Assembly: GCF_002797395.1 (NCBI RefSeq)
Contig: NZ_KZ454943.1
Span: forward strand, 4,268,253-4,332,252
Source of the DNA: Bacillus solitudinis
GTDB lineage: Bacteria; Bacillota; Bacilli; Bacillales; Bacillaceae_D
Reading direction: 5' to 3'
Length of the DNA stretch: 64,000 nt
The notes beneath the pieces were generated by a model, which did no database searches, had not been told where the DNA came from, and was given only the letters and a program-made list of their open reading frames with translations. The position numbers and the translations under genes were made by a program. Positions 52,838 through 61,790 of the stretch are shown one piece after another; within the stretch, counting starts at the first letter, position 1, and each line of letters opens with the position of its first letter.

Positions 52838-53804
52838 ACAAGATGTTAATAAAGATTACAACCAAGCGGTTCAGTCGTTAAAACAACTTAACAATGAGCT
52901 TTTTTACAATGACTTAAAAACGAGGATGACGGACTCGATTAATCGCTATGAGGAAAGCTTTGATAAGTCAACAGAAGCGCTAGAAAAAATGGAAATGATG
53001 ACACAAAGACTTCCTAGTGCACTTGGCGAAGAACTTAAGAAAGTGACAGAATTATTTATTCTTAATTCCTCAGATGCCGTGGAAAACACAACCAAAAAGG
53101 TTGAAGACATTTTTCATAATCGTGAACAAGTATTAAAGAATATGTCAGCTCACTTCGAAAAAATTCTTCAAAACTACGTGAAGCTTCAAGGGCTGTCAAA
53201 ATCACAAGTTGAAGAACAACTAAATGCATTAAAAGAATATGTGGAAAACGAAAAGAATGAATGGAAGCAGCATAGACAAGAACTAATGCAATTGCTGACT
53301 TCTTTAATAAAGGAGAATAACAAAACAACCACAGATTTTTTCCAAACCAAAATAGACAGCATCGATAATATATCAAAAAGGCACCAAAGCTCGTTAAATA
53401 CACTGTTAGATGATGTAACGTTGATAAAGGATTTACTTAAAAACGTTGAAAGCAACGTTACGAACCGTTACTCAGACACAGTCCAGACCGTCATCAAAGA
53501 GTTTAAGGAATTGAACAGTGAGCAAACAAGAAATCTACAAACCTTAGAAACCACGATAACTGAAAAGCTCCACGAAACTGAGCATGTGCAGCAAGAGATA
53601 AGTTTGTCGCTCCAAGAAGTAGCAATGACTCAAGCACAGTCTCAGCAACAACTTGTGGAAGCTCAGTTTTTAAATCTAATGGAGACAAATGAAACAACCC
53701 AGCGAATCAACGAAAAGAAGCATCGTTTTACTTTTAGAGTGATTGTTGGACTGGCGGTCGGAGAAGCGGTGATTATCGCCATACAACTAATTGCACTTCT
53801 TTGA
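52830..53804 (+). CDS. coiled-coil protein with C-terminal membrane anchor
   Basis: 324 residues. Almost wholly helical with long coiled-coil segments (about 5-300, few prolines), ending in a single membrane helix (VIVGLAVGEAVIIAIQLIAL, about 303-322), a tail-anchored layout. The start overlaps the end of GTPase B by 8 bases, so the three genes form one unit. It is a likely membrane receptor or tether for the two dynamin-like GTPases. No enzymatic motif. Confidence 0.7.
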   Translation: MSKQDVNKDYNQAVQSLKQLNNELFYNDLKTRMTDSINRYEESFDKSTEALEKMEMMTQRLPSALGEELKKVTELFILNSSDAVENTTKKVEDIFHNREQVLKNMSAHFEKILQNYVKLQGLSKSQVEEQLNALKEYVENEKNEWKQHRQELMQLLTSLIKENNKTTTDFFQTKIDSIDNISKRHQSSLNTLLDDVTLIKDLLKNVESNVTNRYSDTVQTVIKEFKELNSEQTRNLQTLETTITEKLHETEHVQQEISLSLQEVAMTQAQSQQQLVEAQFLNLMETNETTQRINEKKHRFTFRVIVGLAVGEAVIIAIQLIALL

Positions 53805-53826
53805 AAGTGTCTCTAAAAAGACAAAC

Positions 53827-53860
53827 ATTCCCAAGTTTTTAAATAGCCGAACTTGGGAAT
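53827..53860 (+). terminator. hairpin closing the dynamin operon
   Basis: ATTCCCAAGTT / AACTTGGGAAT, 11-bp stem, 12-base loop, weak T-run. Confidence 0.6.
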
Positions 53861-53887
53861 AGTACTCTAAAAGGGGATGGCTTTTGC

Positions 53888-54769
53888 ATGTATTCATTTA
53901 GTCACTATAAATTAAAAGAAAATGAAAGTGGTTATGATGTGATGTTGTATCTTAATGATACGATGGAAGAGATGTCAGAAGAATTAGGATTAGTAGTAAA
54001 CAAAGACAAGAAAAGAATTGAGAAAGAGGCGGCTCATTTGATTGAAGAAAAACTTCCGTATCTAAAAGATTGCGTTATCAAAGTTATGGGGGGAGCAATG
54101 TTAGTAACGACGTTTGTACTGGGTACAGAGGAAAAGGCTCGTGCAGCTGAAATAGACGACACCGATTTTAATGAAAACGAAGAAGATACACTTTTAACAT
54201 ATGCAGATACGACGGAAAATAATAAAGATACTAATTTATTTGTAAATGGTCCAATTAATTTAGAGGAAGTTCTAACTTTACCAGGTGGGCAAATAGACAT
54301 CGTCCTACCGTTAATTGATGAGTTACCATTATTTGCTCAACCTCTAGCGATACCAGAACGAGCTGAGGAAGAACCACAAGCAGATGATGAACTTCCAGTA
54401 AGTGAAGAAGAATTTGAATGGCTTGCTAAGATGATTTATTCTGAAGCTAGAGGCGAGTCACTTGGAGGGAAAATTGCTGTTGGTGCCGTTATCTTAAACC
54501 GTGTAGACAATGAGCAATTCCCGGATAGCATTGAAGAGGTTATTTTCGAACAAACATCAGGTGTATTTCAATTTAGCCCAGCTGCTGGTGACGCAATTCT
54601 TACAGCAGAACCGGATGATTCTAGTATTGAAGCGGCAAAACGCGCCTTAGCTGGAGAGGATCCAACGGAGGGCTCACTCTACTTTTTTAATCCTGATAAG
54701 ACGAACGATTCATGGATAAGGACTCGAACAGTTTCTAAAGTTATTGGGAATCATGTTTTTGCTTTTTAA
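53888..54769 (+). CDS. SleB-type cell wall hydrolase
   Basis: 293 residues. The C-terminal 120 residues form a SleB/CwlJ (Hydrolase_2) domain: WLAKMIYSEARGESLGGKIA with the catalytic Glu in YSEARGE, then AVGAVILNRVDNEQFPDS and GSLYFFNPDKTNDSWI. Before it stand a charged N-terminal domain (1-60), a hydrophobic segment with cleavage-like end (MGGAMLVTTFVLGTEEKARA, 67-86) and an acidic linker. The hydrophobic segment starts near residue 62, unlike a normal signal peptide. It would cut glycan strands of cortex or wall outside the cell. Single gene, weak ribosome site (AGGGGATGG). Confidence 0.85.
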   Translation: MYSFSHYKLKENESGYDVMLYLNDTMEEMSEELGLVVNKDKKRIEKEAAHLIEEKLPYLKDCVIKVMGGAMLVTTFVLGTEEKARAAEIDDTDFNENEEDTLLTYADTTENNKDTNLFVNGPINLEEVLTLPGGQIDIVLPLIDELPLFAQPLAIPERAEEEPQADDELPVSEEEFEWLAKMIYSEARGESLGGKIAVGAVILNRVDNEQFPDSIEEVIFEQTSGVFQFSPAAGDAILTAEPDDSSIEAAKRALAGEDPTEGSLYFFNPDKTNDSWIRTRTVSKVIGNHVFAF

Positions 54770-54803
54770 TAATTTTGTTACTGGAAAATGTTAATACATA
54801 GTT

Positions 54804-54840
54804 GAAGCCATGGAGATCTTATGGGATCATCCATGGCTTC
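54804..54840. terminator. hairpin after the SleB-type gene
   Basis: GAAGCCATGGA / TCCATGGCTTC, 11-bp stem with a 15-base loop; no clear T-run. Could act as a terminator or a processing site. Confidence 0.5.
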
Positions 54841-55053
54841 TGATCGTTCAAAATGTATAGGTAAGTATAGTTTACGTTTTAATATTAAAAGATAGTTAGT
54901 AACCTTATAGTAAGTATCTTTAAATAATTTCAGTACTTCTATTTTTCTATTATTTTCAGTACAATCGGTTATAACACGTAGTGAAGGGATTGTAATATAA
55001 AATATAGAATCAAGGAGTTCAGTTATAAAAAATAATAGAATGGAGAGATTGTT

Positions 55054-55461
55054 TTGATTAAAGGAATTGGACACTTAGCTTTAATTGTTGAGGATATGGA
55101 TAAATCGCTTGAATTCTATTGTGACATTTTAGGTTTTGAAAGGGCTTTCGAAATTCGTGATGACGAGAATAATCCTTGGATTGAATATATTAAAGTGGCT
55201 CCTGGACAGTTTATTGAGCTATTTTATGGTGGCGTACATAAACAACAAGAAATGAATCAGCAAATCGGTTTTCATCATTTATGTTTAGAAGTTGGAAATA
55301 TACATGAAATAGCAAATCATCTCAAGGGTAAAGGACTTACCTTAGATGTTGAACCAACGCAGGGTAAAGATAATAATTATCAATGTTGGATTAAAGACCC
55401 AGATGGAAATCGGATTGAATTTATGCAGCTTGATCCGTCTTCACCACATATGAACTGTTAA
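55054..55461 (+). CDS. VOC-family protein, glyoxalase-I-like
   Basis: 135 residues from a TTG start behind TGGAGAG. Metal-ligand residues expected for glyoxalase I: His in IGHLALIVEDM, Glu in FIELFYGG, His in FHHLCLEVGN and Glu in RIEFMQLD. NPWIEYIKVAPG lies in the first module. The reaction could be methylglyoxal-thiol isomerisation or another VOC reaction. It is followed by an SDR 36 bases later, which may act in the same pathway. Confidence 0.8.
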   Translation: MIKGIGHLALIVEDMDKSLEFYCDILGFERAFEIRDDENNPWIEYIKVAPGQFIELFYGGVHKQQEMNQQIGFHHLCLEVGNIHEIANHLKGKGLTLDVEPTQGKDNNYQCWIKDPDGNRIEFMQLDPSSPHMNC

Positions 55462-55497
55462 TTTACGTTATTTGCAACTTTTTAGGGGGAATTTTAC

Positions 55498-56313
55498 ATG
55501 GAACGAAAACAAGTGGTTGTAGTCACAGGCGCTACACGAGGAATAGGTCGTAACACGGCCGTATTTTTTGCGGAAAAGGGCTACACCGTAATTGGTACAG
55601 GAAGAAACACCGCTAAGTTAAAAGAAGTACAGACGGAACTAAATAAGTACTCAAATGAACATTTGATGATCAAAATGGATGTAACCAAAGCATATGACGT
55701 GCAACAAGTTGTCGATATAGTCATGAGTCAACATGGACGCATTGATGTATGGATTAATAATGCCGGTGCCTTCAAAGCAATTGGTCCAACTTGGGAAGTC
55801 AAAGCAGAGGATTGGATGAATGATGTAACAACAAATCTTTTTGGAACCTTTCATTGTGTTCAAGCAGTTGTACCAATTATGATAAGACAAAGCTTTAGAA
55901 GCATTGTTAATATTGTCGGTGGTGGCACAATCGGTGCGTTTAAATATGGAAATGGCTATGGTACCTCGAAAACATCGGTTGCTCGTTTAACTGAAAATTT
56001 AGCTGAAGAGCTAGCAGATACCCCGGTTCGCGTATTTGCCTTAGATCCAGGCTTAAATGATACTGACATGACTCGGTACCAACGGGATACAGAAGATGGA
56101 CAACGCTATTTAAGTGCGATAGAGGACTTATTTGACGAAAATATTGATGTTGCGCCCCATCAAGCTCCTCAGTTTGCCTACTATATGGCAACAGGTGAGC
56201 TTAATGACTATGTTGGTCGCATTGTGTCTGTGTATGATGATGTGGAGAAGTTAAGAACGGTTGCTAGTGATGCACGCGACGAGGATTTTTATAAACTACG
56301 ATTAAATAAGTGA
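55498..56313 (+). CDS. short-chain dehydrogenase/reductase
   Basis: 271 residues. TGATRGIGRNTAVFF binds the cofactor; NNAG is present (WINNAGAFKAIG); catalytic YGTSKTSVA gives Tyr/Lys, and NIVGGGT in place of the usual serine position. Rossmann fold, cytosolic, substrate unknown. The ribosome site AGGGGGAA precedes the ATG. Likely co-transcribed with the VOC gene; a terminator at 56323 ends the unit. Confidence 0.87.
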   Translation: MERKQVVVVTGATRGIGRNTAVFFAEKGYTVIGTGRNTAKLKEVQTELNKYSNEHLMIKMDVTKAYDVQQVVDIVMSQHGRIDVWINNAGAFKAIGPTWEVKAEDWMNDVTTNLFGTFHCVQAVVPIMIRQSFRSIVNIVGGGTIGAFKYGNGYGTSKTSVARLTENLAEELADTPVRVFALDPGLNDTDMTRYQRDTEDGQRYLSAIEDLFDENIDVAPHQAPQFAYYMATGELNDYVGRIVSVYDDVEKLRTVASDARDEDFYKLRLNK

Positions 56314-56322
56314 GAAAAGTTA

Positions 56323-56357
56323 GGTAGACTGTACGTGAGGATATAGTCTACCTTTAT
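56323..56357 (+). terminator. intrinsic terminator after the SDR gene
   Basis: GGTAGACT / AGTCTACC with TTTATT behind it. Confidence 0.7.
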
Positions 56358-56390
56358 TATTCTATTAGTTTGGTAAAAGGAGGAATCTTT

Positions 56391-57470
56391 ATGTCAAATC
56401 CCGTTTCATTTAGCATTATTGGGGGGGCAGGCTTTCGAGCTCAGTATTATTTAAGAATAGCAAGTGCATTACCAGAACATTTTCGTATTGCTGGAATGGT
56501 TGTCCGTGACGAAGAGAAGGGTATAGAATTAGAAAGAACTTTGAATGTTTCTACATACAGAACACTAGAGGAACTTCTAGATAAGGAGCAGCCTGATTTT
56601 GTCGTTGTTTCCGTTAGCAAATCAGTTATCCCTCTTTATTTAATGCAATTGGCGGAACGAAAAATACCCATGTTAGCAGAAACACCGCCAGCTGAAACGG
56701 TAGAGGATTTGGTCTTGTTACATGAACGGTTAACAGATTTAGGTGCAAAAATTCAAGTAGCTGAGCAATATCATCTCCATCCGATACAGGCGGCTCGTTT
56801 AGAAGTGATTAAATCAGGTCGGTTAGGTAATATTTCAGAGGCAACTGTTTCCATCTCCCATATGTACCATGGTGTCAGCTTAATCAGAAAAATGCTAGGG
56901 GTTGGATTTGAGGAAGCAAGAATAAAGGCGATAAGCTTTGATGTGCCTATTTCTGCTGGACCCGATCGAAGTGGTCCACCAACGAGGGAGGAAATCGTAA
57001 CGGTTAAGCGCAATTTAGCTTGGATTGAATTTGACGGAAAATTGGGTATCTATGATTTCACAGACAACCAACATCGCTCTTGGATACGATCTAATCATTT
57101 GTCGGTTAGGGGAGAGAAAGGGGAGATTTTCGATAATCGACTCGATCTTATGTTCGATTATGCTACACCCCTTCATTTAGAATTTAAACGTATAAACAAA
57201 GGGGAAGAGGAGAATCAGGAAGGTCATTATCTTCAAGGAATTATGGTGGGTGAACGCTGGGTATATCAAAACCCGTTTATTCCTGCGAGACTTTATGATG
57301 ATGAAATCGCTATCGCCACCTGTCTGAAAAAAATGGCTTTATACATTAAGGGTGGACCTGAATTTTACAGTCTGGAAGAAGCATCTCAAGATCAATATCT
57401 TGGACTCATGATCGAACAAGCGATACAGACGGGAAAATCGGTTCAGACTGTTCGACAACCATGGGGATAA
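56391..57470 (+). CDS. Gfo/Idh/MocA-family oxidoreductase
   Basis: 359 residues from the ATG at 56391 with AAAAGGAGGAA. N-terminal Rossmann domain begins SIIGGAGFRAQYYLRI, with MLAETPPAETVEDL replacing the usual EKP(Lys) motif; LQVAEQYHLHP follows. The expected catalytic Lys (EKPxA) is not present: the sequence has AETPPA, so the classic sugar-dehydrogenase mechanism may not apply. A long C-terminal beta-sheet domain completes the fold. Single gene; the substrate is unknown. Confidence 0.82.
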   Translation: MSNPVSFSIIGGAGFRAQYYLRIASALPEHFRIAGMVVRDEEKGIELERTLNVSTYRTLEELLDKEQPDFVVVSVSKSVIPLYLMQLAERKIPMLAETPPAETVEDLVLLHERLTDLGAKIQVAEQYHLHPIQAARLEVIKSGRLGNISEATVSISHMYHGVSLIRKMLGVGFEEARIKAISFDVPISAGPDRSGPPTREEIVTVKRNLAWIEFDGKLGIYDFTDNQHRSWIRSNHLSVRGEKGEIFDNRLDLMFDYATPLHLEFKRINKGEEENQEGHYLQGIMVGERWVYQNPFIPARLYDDEIAIATCLKKMALYIKGGPEFYSLEEASQDQYLGLMIEQAIQTGKSVQTVRQPWG

Positions 57471-57503
57471 GCTAAGAAATTATATGCCACAACCCTTTCT
57501 CTT

Positions 57504-57860
57504 TCAAATCTCACAAATCATGAGCATATTGCCATCAGGATCTTTAATATTAAAAGAATGACCGTGCTCAATTTCTGTTACAATTTCAACATTCATATCT
57601 TTCATTAATTGATAAGCTTTGTGTATATCTTCGGTGTTGAAATGAAACATCGGTGTTCTTGCATAACAGTCCTCCTTGTAGATATTGCTGTCTAGTACAA
57701 TATTTAATCCGTTATTTTCCATAGGAATGCAGCAAAGATGTCCTACAATAATTTCAAATATAGGTTCAACATCTAATAATGAACAGTACCATTCTCTAGC
57801 TTTTACAATGTCACGTACTGGTATAAAAATCGCTCCAACTTTATTCGTAATAATACCCAA
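57504..57860 (-). CDS. VOC-family protein
   Basis: 118 residues, minus strand. TTG at 57860 is the preferred start: AAGGAG lies 10 bases upstream, whereas the in-frame GTG at 57869 is only one base from it. VOC fold with FIPVRDIVKAREWYCSLLD and HSFNIKDPDGNMLMICE. Metal ligands are incomplete (Phe/His variation), so the enzyme class is open. Single gene. Confidence 0.78.
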   Translation of the reverse strand: MGIITNKVGAIFIPVRDIVKAREWYCSLLDVEPIFEIIVGHLCCIPMENNGLNIVLDSNIYKEDCYARTPMFHFNTEDIHKAYQLMKDMNVEIVTEIEHGHSFNIKDPDGNMLMICEI

Positions 57861-58027
57861 AATCTTCACACTCCTTATTTCTTAATTGCATAGACACAGT
57901 AAAGAATTATTCGCTGTCGGTAGCAAAAATCCTGTTTAACTTTAGAGGGAAAGTGATTGCTTTCATTCATGGTTTTACGTTTGTTCAGATAGGTGGATTT
58001 TAACAAATTAGATAATTAGTGTAGAAT

Positions 58028-58054
58028 AAAGCTGGATTAAATCCAGCTTTTTTT
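58028..58054 (+). terminator. intrinsic terminator-type hairpin
   Basis: AAAGCTGGAT / ATCCAGCTTT followed by T residues. On the minus strand it also follows no gene closely. Confidence 0.7.
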
Positions 58055-58145
58055 CATACATATAAAAAATATATAGCGAAAGTAAATGGAATAATTTAGA
58101 ATGTAGAATATATTACATAATTCTGAAAGTATGGAGGAATGAAAA

Positions 58146-58928
58146 TTGAATAATCATGAGATTGATTACACGATATATGGAGATGACATGCAGTTTGTTG
58201 AAGTGGAATTGGACCCTCAAGAAACAGTAGTTGCTGAAGCTGGAAGTTTAATGATGATGGATAATGAGATTCATATGGAAACCATTTTCGGTGATGGTGC
58301 TAGTTCGAATGGGTTAATGGGTAAACTACTTGGTGCTGGGAAACGAATCCTAACAGGCGAGAGTTTATTCATGACTACGTTTACGAATCAAGGCCACGGT
58401 AAAAAGCATGTCTCTTTTGCATCTCCTTATCCAGGTAAAATCATTCCCATGGATTTATCAGAATTAGGGAAAATCATTTGCCAAAAGGATGCGTTTTTAG
58501 CTGCAGCTAAAGGAGTTTCAATCGGTATTGAGTTTCAACGTAAAATCGGTACTGGTTTCTTTGGTGGAGAAGGATTTATTATGCAAAAGCTTGAAGGAGA
58601 TGGGATGGTTTTTGTCCATGCAGGTGGGACCATACATAGAAAAGAATTAAAATCAGGAGATAAATTAAGGGTAGACACAGGTTGTTTAGTTGCGATAACA
58701 AGTGAGGTAGACTACAATATTGAGTTTGTAAAAGGAGTTAAAACTGCTTTATTTGGTGGAGAGGGTTTGTTCTTTGCTACGTTAGAGGGTCCGGGCACCG
58801 TTTGGATTCAATCTTTACCATTTAGCAGACTTGCTAGCCGAGTGTTTGCAGCAATGCCTCAAACGGGTGGCTCTAAAGACGAAGGAAGTCTTGCAAAAGG
58901 TTTGTTTAATATAATAAATGGAAAATAA
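58146..58928 (+). CDS. AIM24/TIGR00266-family protein
   Basis: 260 residues from a TTG start (GGAGGAATG upstream). The family hallmarks are LDPQETVVAEAGSLMMMD and the Gly-rich FFGGEGFIMQKLEGDG and LFGGEGLFFATLEGPG repeats. AIM24-like beta-prism proteins are widespread and of unknown function. Cytosolic, no signal peptide. Single gene. Confidence 0.88.
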   Translation: MNNHEIDYTIYGDDMQFVEVELDPQETVVAEAGSLMMMDNEIHMETIFGDGASSNGLMGKLLGAGKRILTGESLFMTTFTNQGHGKKHVSFASPYPGKIIPMDLSELGKIICQKDAFLAAAKGVSIGIEFQRKIGTGFFGGEGFIMQKLEGDGMVFVHAGGTIHRKELKSGDKLRVDTGCLVAITSEVDYNIEFVKGVKTALFGGEGLFFATLEGPGTVWIQSLPFSRLASRVFAAMPQTGGSKDEGSLAKGLFNIINGK

Positions 58929-59073
58929 AGCAAAGTAATCTGAAGGATCTTTTGTACGAGTCGTATCGATAACTACTCTTGAATTTCAAAAAATACTAAA
59001 TTTTTTATCAAATCTATTCAAAAAAATAGAAGTGGAGTATTATATGAGAGTAATGTCGAATTTAGTCGAAAAA

Positions 59074-59152
59074 AAGCAAACCTATTGAAAGAAAGGGACG
59101 CAAAGCCTTGGGCCTAAGGAATGTAAATTCTATGGTAGCCGGGTTGCCGAGT
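59074..59152 (+). promoter_or_regulatory. cyclic di-GMP-I riboswitch (GEMM)
   Basis: GCAAACC (59076-59082), GAAAGAAAGGGACGCAAAGC, GGGCCTAAGG and GGTAGCCGGGTTGCCGA match the GEMM-I consensus in order and spacing. It lies in the leader of a diguanylate cyclase gene and is followed by a terminator, so c-di-GMP likely feeds back on its expression. Confidence 0.9.
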
Positions 59153-59165
59153 TTAGTTCGTTATT

Positions 59166-59199
59166 GAACTGTGCCATTCGGTGCAGTTCTTTTTTTTTT
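59166..59199 (+). terminator. riboswitch-linked intrinsic terminator
   Basis: GAACTGTGCC / GGTGCAGTTC (two G-U pairs) with an ATTC loop and a run of ten T residues, directly behind the riboswitch aptamer. Confidence 0.85.
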
Positions 59200-59241
59200 C
59201 GTAATGTTGGTGCATTGGTTAAAAATCAGAGGGAGCGCACT

Positions 59242-61338
59242 ATGAATAATTTAAGAACAAAACTACCGCTCTTCATCGTTTTATTGGTAATATTCTCAAT
59301 CTTGATTTCGGGATTTATAACCTATTCGTTTAGTTCGGAACTTTTGTTGCGAAAGAGTAAGGATGAGATTAAAGCGAATGCATTCCGAACTAGTGAAGCG
59401 ATCCATGCATTAGTTACTTCAGAAATTAGAAAAACGGAAATTCTAGCATCTCAACAATTATTTAAGAATACGTTAGAAGCGAAAAGTTCAAATAGAGATT
59501 ATTTCATCCATTTTGGCATGGCAACGCAAGCGCTTAGAGACGCATACAAAGGTTCGTCTAACCACGAAAAATTTTGGTTAGGGGATATGGATGGGGTTGT
59601 TATCGCCAGTAGTGAGGAGAAACTCGAAACAGGAAGTATTAATGTTGCGGATCGACCTTATTATATTGCTGCTTTGAAAGGGCAGCCTGCGGTAAGTGGC
59701 ACGATAAACTCAAGAGCAAACGGAGAAACGATTATTGTCACTGTAGCCCCTATTAAAGATAATAAAGGACAAGTGTATGGCGTAATTGGAAATTCTATTT
59801 ATACAGCTTTTTTCTCAGATCCTTTAAAAGGAATTAAGGTGAATGATCGTGGCAAGTTGTATATTATTGACTCAAACGGGATGATTTTGGCTCATTCTAC
59901 AGATGATTCTTTAATTAAAACAAAGGTGGACAATCCTCAAATTCTTTCTTTATTAAATGAGAAGCCAGGAGATGATCTTTTAAAAGGGACCGTTTATATA
60001 GAGGACCATGGAGTCACGAAATACGTAGGTTTTTCGAAGATTCCTTTGGCTGATTGGATTGTCATTGTCGAGGATGATATTGAGGATATAAAAAGCCCAT
60101 TGAAAGAATTATCTATGAAGTTTTTGATTGTCCTTTTGCTAGCTCTCGCAATCTCCCTTATTTTAGTGTTTTTTTTCTTATCACAGTGGGTGACTAAACC
60201 ATTGCATATAATCATGGAAACGGTTACTGATGTTAGCTCAGGAGATTTGGATGCTCAAGTACGGTTACAATCTAAGGATGAATTTGGGGTGCTTGCTGGT
60301 ACATTTAATCAAATGCTTGTTAGGATAAAGGATTTGATGCAAGCGCAAGAAAAGGCAAATAAACTAGTGGTTGAAAATGTTTCTGAGCGTGAAAGAAGCC
60401 GGATGTCGGAGATGCTTAGATCCGCAATGCATACATTAAGTTCTAGTTTAGATGTGAATGAAGTTCAACAGGTAGCATTAAAAGAATTACACGCATTTGT
60501 CCATTATAATCGGGCTAGCATTTGGTCTTATGATAATCATACATTACTTATGAATGCTCTATCAGAAGACAGCGATCATCAGTTACCGCAATTAAACACA
60601 AATCAAATACGTGAATACTACGAACAAATTAGTAAAGATGAACAGCCAATCTTTTCTAAATACAAGAACAAAAATAGCTATATTCTCGTTATCCCTTACC
60701 ATCTTCACGGAAAATTAATAGGACTTAATGTTATTGAGCGAGAACAACTTAATTTTGAAAGAAGTGAAGTGGAGTTAGTACTCAGTTATTCAAGTCAAGT
60801 GGTCGTTGCGATTTCTAATGCTAATCTATATTATCAAATGGAAAAAATGGCAGTGACAGATGATTTAACAGGTTTGTATAATCGTCGTTATTTCTATCGA
60901 TTGGCTCAAGAGGAGTTTGGAAAAACTAAGACAAACAACGTTCCCTTATCTGTCGTGTTATTTGATATTGACCATTTTAAACAAATTAACGACAGATATG
61001 GACATTTTGTAGGTGATAAGGTACTTCGTCAATTGGCTAGCGTTATTTTGGAATCCATTCCTAAGAAAAATGTATTGGCTCGCTACGGTGGGGAAGAATT
61101 CGTCCTACTCTTACCAAACCTAGAAGGTGAAGATGCTAGAACCATTGCGGAGTGTATGAGAAAGAACGTGGCCAATCATAGTTTTGAGACAGAAAGAGGC
61201 ACGATTAAGGTTTCGATAAGTATAGGGATATCTCAATTTGCGAGTGAAGACAACAGCATTGAGGCGCTACTCCACCGAGCTGACGAAGCTTTGTATCTTG
61301 CTAAAGCTAATGGGCGAAATCGTATAATTTTTCAATGA
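59242..61338 (+). CDS. diguanylate cyclase with sensor, HAMP, GAF and GGDEF domains
   Basis: 698 residues from the ATG behind AGAGGGAGCG. Order: membrane helix (about 8-28), extracytoplasmic dCache-type sensor (about 35-285) with GVVIASSEE and RPYYIAALKGQPAVSG, second membrane helix (about 292-315), HAMP, GAF-like domain (about 390-535) and GGDEF domain. The active-site motif is GGEEF at 616-620, preceded by RY. No RxxD inhibitory site is seen five residues before it (IPKKNVLARYGGEEF). It makes c-di-GMP in response to an external ligand. Its leader has a c-di-GMP riboswitch with terminator. Confidence 0.9.
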   Translation: MNNLRTKLPLFIVLLVIFSILISGFITYSFSSELLLRKSKDEIKANAFRTSEAIHALVTSEIRKTEILASQQLFKNTLEAKSSNRDYFIHFGMATQALRDAYKGSSNHEKFWLGDMDGVVIASSEEKLETGSINVADRPYYIAALKGQPAVSGTINSRANGETIIVTVAPIKDNKGQVYGVIGNSIYTAFFSDPLKGIKVNDRGKLYIIDSNGMILAHSTDDSLIKTKVDNPQILSLLNEKPGDDLLKGTVYIEDHGVTKYVGFSKIPLADWIVIVEDDIEDIKSPLKELSMKFLIVLLLALAISLILVFFFLSQWVTKPLHIIMETVTDVSSGDLDAQVRLQSKDEFGVLAGTFNQMLVRIKDLMQAQEKANKLVVENVSERERSRMSEMLRSAMHTLSSSLDVNEVQQVALKELHAFVHYNRASIWSYDNHTLLMNALSEDSDHQLPQLNTNQIREYYEQISKDEQPIFSKYKNKNSYILVIPYHLHGKLIGLNVIEREQLNFERSEVELVLSYSSQVVVAISNANLYYQMEKMAVTDDLTGLYNRRYFYRLAQEEFGKTKTNNVPLSVVLFDIDHFKQINDRYGHFVGDKVLRQLASVILESIPKKNVLARYGGEEFVLLLPNLEGEDARTIAECMRKNVANHSFETERGTIKVSISIGISQFASEDNSIEALLHRADEALYLAKANGRNRIIFQ

Positions 61339-61576
61339 ACTAAATAATTTGATAAAGGGAAAATGCGTTTATTTTGATAAGCGGTTTTTCCTTTATAACT
61401 ATAATGAATGAAAAAAAATTGCGGTTAATGTTTTGATATGTTATAATTATAATTGTCTTCAATAACGAATGCACTTGTCTGATACTTATTGTTGATTTTT
61501 TAATAAGAATTAGTTAAGAATCATACATTCTTTATTTGAATTAAAATTAGAGTAATGGTAATACTATATATAACGT

Positions 61577-61650
<74 letters not shown>

Positions 61651-61658
61651 TACCGAGG

Positions 61659-61689
61659 AACCGAAACAGAGATGTTTTGGTTTTTTTTT
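61659..61689 (+). terminator. terminator after tRNA-fMet
   Basis: AACCGAAACA / TGTTTTGGTT with a four-base loop, then nine T residues. Confidence 0.85.
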
Positions 61690-61790
61690 CGTTTAGGGTC
61701 ACTTTTAATTTTTCTAGTTTTTCTAAGCGAAACGAACACTCCTCCTTTAGTGAGAAGGAGTGCTCATTTAAAGAAAATGTGTTGAAAGGA

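Noticed and set aside
53888-54769. Fourth member of the dynamin operon
   Set aside because: A hairpin and an 83-base gap separate it, and its SleB domain fits spore or wall functions.
59074-59152. Possible tRNA-like or other leader RNA
   Set aside because: The conserved GEMM-I blocks and order identify it as a c-di-GMP riboswitch.
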